Below, piece after piece: positions 5,108 to 5,598 of a DNA stretch of 5,598 nt; the first letter of the stretch is position 1, and each line of letters opens with the position of its first letter. Origin of the DNA: Bryobacterales bacterium (lineage in GTDB: Bacteria > Acidobacteriota > Terriglobia > Bryobacterales > Bryobacteraceae). The position numbers and the translations under genes were made by a program. Location: contig PMEV01000087.1 in assembly GCA_003154855.1 (NCBI GenBank), positions 4,779-10,376 on the forward strand, read 5' to 3'. The notes beneath the pieces were generated by a model, which saw nothing but the letters and a program-made list of their open reading frames with translations, was not told the origin of the DNA and did no database searches.

Positions 5108-5304
5108 TCAACTGTGGATGCGCTCGTGCAGGCGCCCCGCCGGCCCGAATCCCAGATATTGCACTTCCTCTTCGAGTTCCAGGCCGAAGCGCTCCCGAAC
5201 GCGGGCTTTCAACTCGGCGGCCAGTTCGCGAAACTGGCGCGCGGTGCCCCCTCCGGCGTTGTAGATCAGGTTGGCGTGGTAGTCCGCCACGTGGATTCCG
5301 CCTT
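5108..5304 (-). pseudogene. murB: 3' fragment of murB (UDP-N-acetylenolpyruvoylglucosamine reductase)
   Basis: On the minus strand the frame reads GGIHVADYHANLIYNAGGG, then a helix (ELAAELKARVRERF), GLELEEEVQYLGF and a natural stop at 5110-5108. This is the C-terminal end of MurB, the cytoplasmic flavoenzyme that makes UDP-MurNAc for peptidoglycan. Only about 65 residues remain of the roughly 300 normally present. The FAD-binding domain and most of the substrate domain are missing, so the piece is non-functional. Similarity begins at GGIHV, near base 5304, exactly where the malQ fragment on the other strand ends. An essential murB must exist elsewhere. The reading is clean with no internal stop, so the truncation may be recent. 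Confidence 0.8.
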
Positions 5305-5313
5305 TGGCTCGCC

Positions 5314-5514
5314 TTGAACCAGGCAGACCTCACCAAGGAAACCGAGCGGCGGAACTTGCCCGGCGCCACCTCCGAGTATCCCAACTGGCGGCGCAAGATG
5401 CGGCTCCGCGTGGACGAGCTGCGCTCGCTGCCCGCGGCCCGCGACTTCACCGGCATGCTCCGCCACTGGCTCGAGCAGACCGGCCGCGCCAACCGCCCCG
5501 TGGCGGCGGATTAG
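5314..5514 (+). pseudogene. malQ: 3' fragment of malQ (4-alpha-glucanotransferase)
   Basis: The frame reads LNQADLTKETERRNLPG, then SEYPNWRRKMRLRVDELRSL, RHWLEQTGRANRPVAAD and TAG. LTKETE..NLPG..SEYPNWRRK is the familiar C-terminal end of bacterial amylomaltases, which rearrange alpha-1,4-glucans in glycogen and maltodextrin metabolism. Only about 66 residues are present of the 500 or more expected; everything upstream of about 5311 belongs to the murB remnant on the other strand. No start codon or ribosome binding site of its own is evident. Its last 30 bases are repeated at bases 1-30, so this looks like a duplicate tail, with the fuller copy probably lying left of the window. Confidence 0.78.
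5485..5514 (+). repeat. Direct repeat, right copy (malQ 3' end)
   Basis: This is the right member of the repeat described at 1-30. The two stretches are identical for 22 bases, then differ at three of the last eight, and both end in a stop codon. Sequence after the stop is unrelated between the copies. Confidence 0.7.
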
Positions 5515-5598
5515 GAACGTTGATCGCCACCCAAGAGCCGAACTAGGGGCTCAGAGGATTCACCCATCGCAAGCCGTCGAATCGCGCAAAATCGCCGT
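5515..5598. other. Non-coding right edge
   Basis: No gene is recognisable here. GAGCC (5535-5539) and GGCTC (5548-5552) form a small stem 20 bases after the malQ stop, with no T run after it. That could be a weak terminator or chance. Confidence 0.3.

Noticed and set aside
5535..5552. Intrinsic terminator after the malQ tail
   Set aside because: Only a 5-bp stem with an 8-base loop and no T run.
1..5598. CRISPR array, rRNA genes, or terminal inverted repeats of an insertion sequence
   Set aside because: No regularly spaced repeats, no rRNA motifs and no transposase or matching inverted ends were seen on reading both strands.

Overview
The window looks like an accessory junkyard in the chromosome of a GC-rich, Gram-negative-type bacterium. 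Genes resembling those of soil Acidobacteria (Solibacter/Bryobacter type) are common: a secreted phytase-like acid phosphatase, and murB and malQ tails. This taxonomic guess rests on remembered similarity, not on a search. Coding is dense at the edges. The middle is a mosaic of intact small genes set among truncated gene ends.

Layout. Bases 1-30 are the last nine codons of a gene whose 3' end is repeated at 5485-5514, where it is recognisably the end of a 4-alpha-glucanotransferase (malQ). Next, on the minus strand, lies a HigBA-like toxin-antitoxin operon (about 784-111). Its antitoxin is complete, but its toxin gene seems broken twice: an apparent one-base loss in a poly-A run just after the start, and an in-frame loss of the conserved C-terminal core. 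A good promoter overlapping a palindromic operator sits upstream. Bases 785-1211 hold no convincing gene but are rich in inverted repeats. Bases 1212 to about 1563 encode only the N-terminal domain of an integron-type tyrosine recombinase, cut off sharply before its catalytic domain.

Directly at that break begins the most interesting unit: a radical SAM/SPASM enzyme with a fused N-terminal leader-binding (RRE/PqqD-like) domain (1606-2991), followed 19 bases later by an 88-residue peptide (3011-3277). The peptide has an acidic helical leader-like half and a Gly/Ser/Cys-rich tail with five cysteines. This has the layout of a minimal RiPP (ribosomally made, modified peptide) pathway: the enzyme would bind the leader and modify the tail. 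No protease, transporter or immunity gene is visible. The pair is lower in GC than its surroundings. The sequence GCCCAAC, followed by nearly the same bases, occurs at both edges of the pair (1588 and 3368). The right-hand copy begins a stretch resembling half of an integron attC site.

Bases 3278-3757 hold further scraps: the attC-like stretch, a tRNA 3'-end-like piece (minus strand) and the start of a PIN-domain gene. A complete secreted histidine acid phosphatase follows (3758-5062), with two substitutions at positions normally conserved in the active site. The right edge carries the 3' ends of murB (minus) and malQ (plus) joined at their truncated 5' sides near 5305-5313. Together with the second malQ end at base 1, this suggests that the roughly 5.5 kb block arose by duplication, insertion and deletion at the malQ locus.
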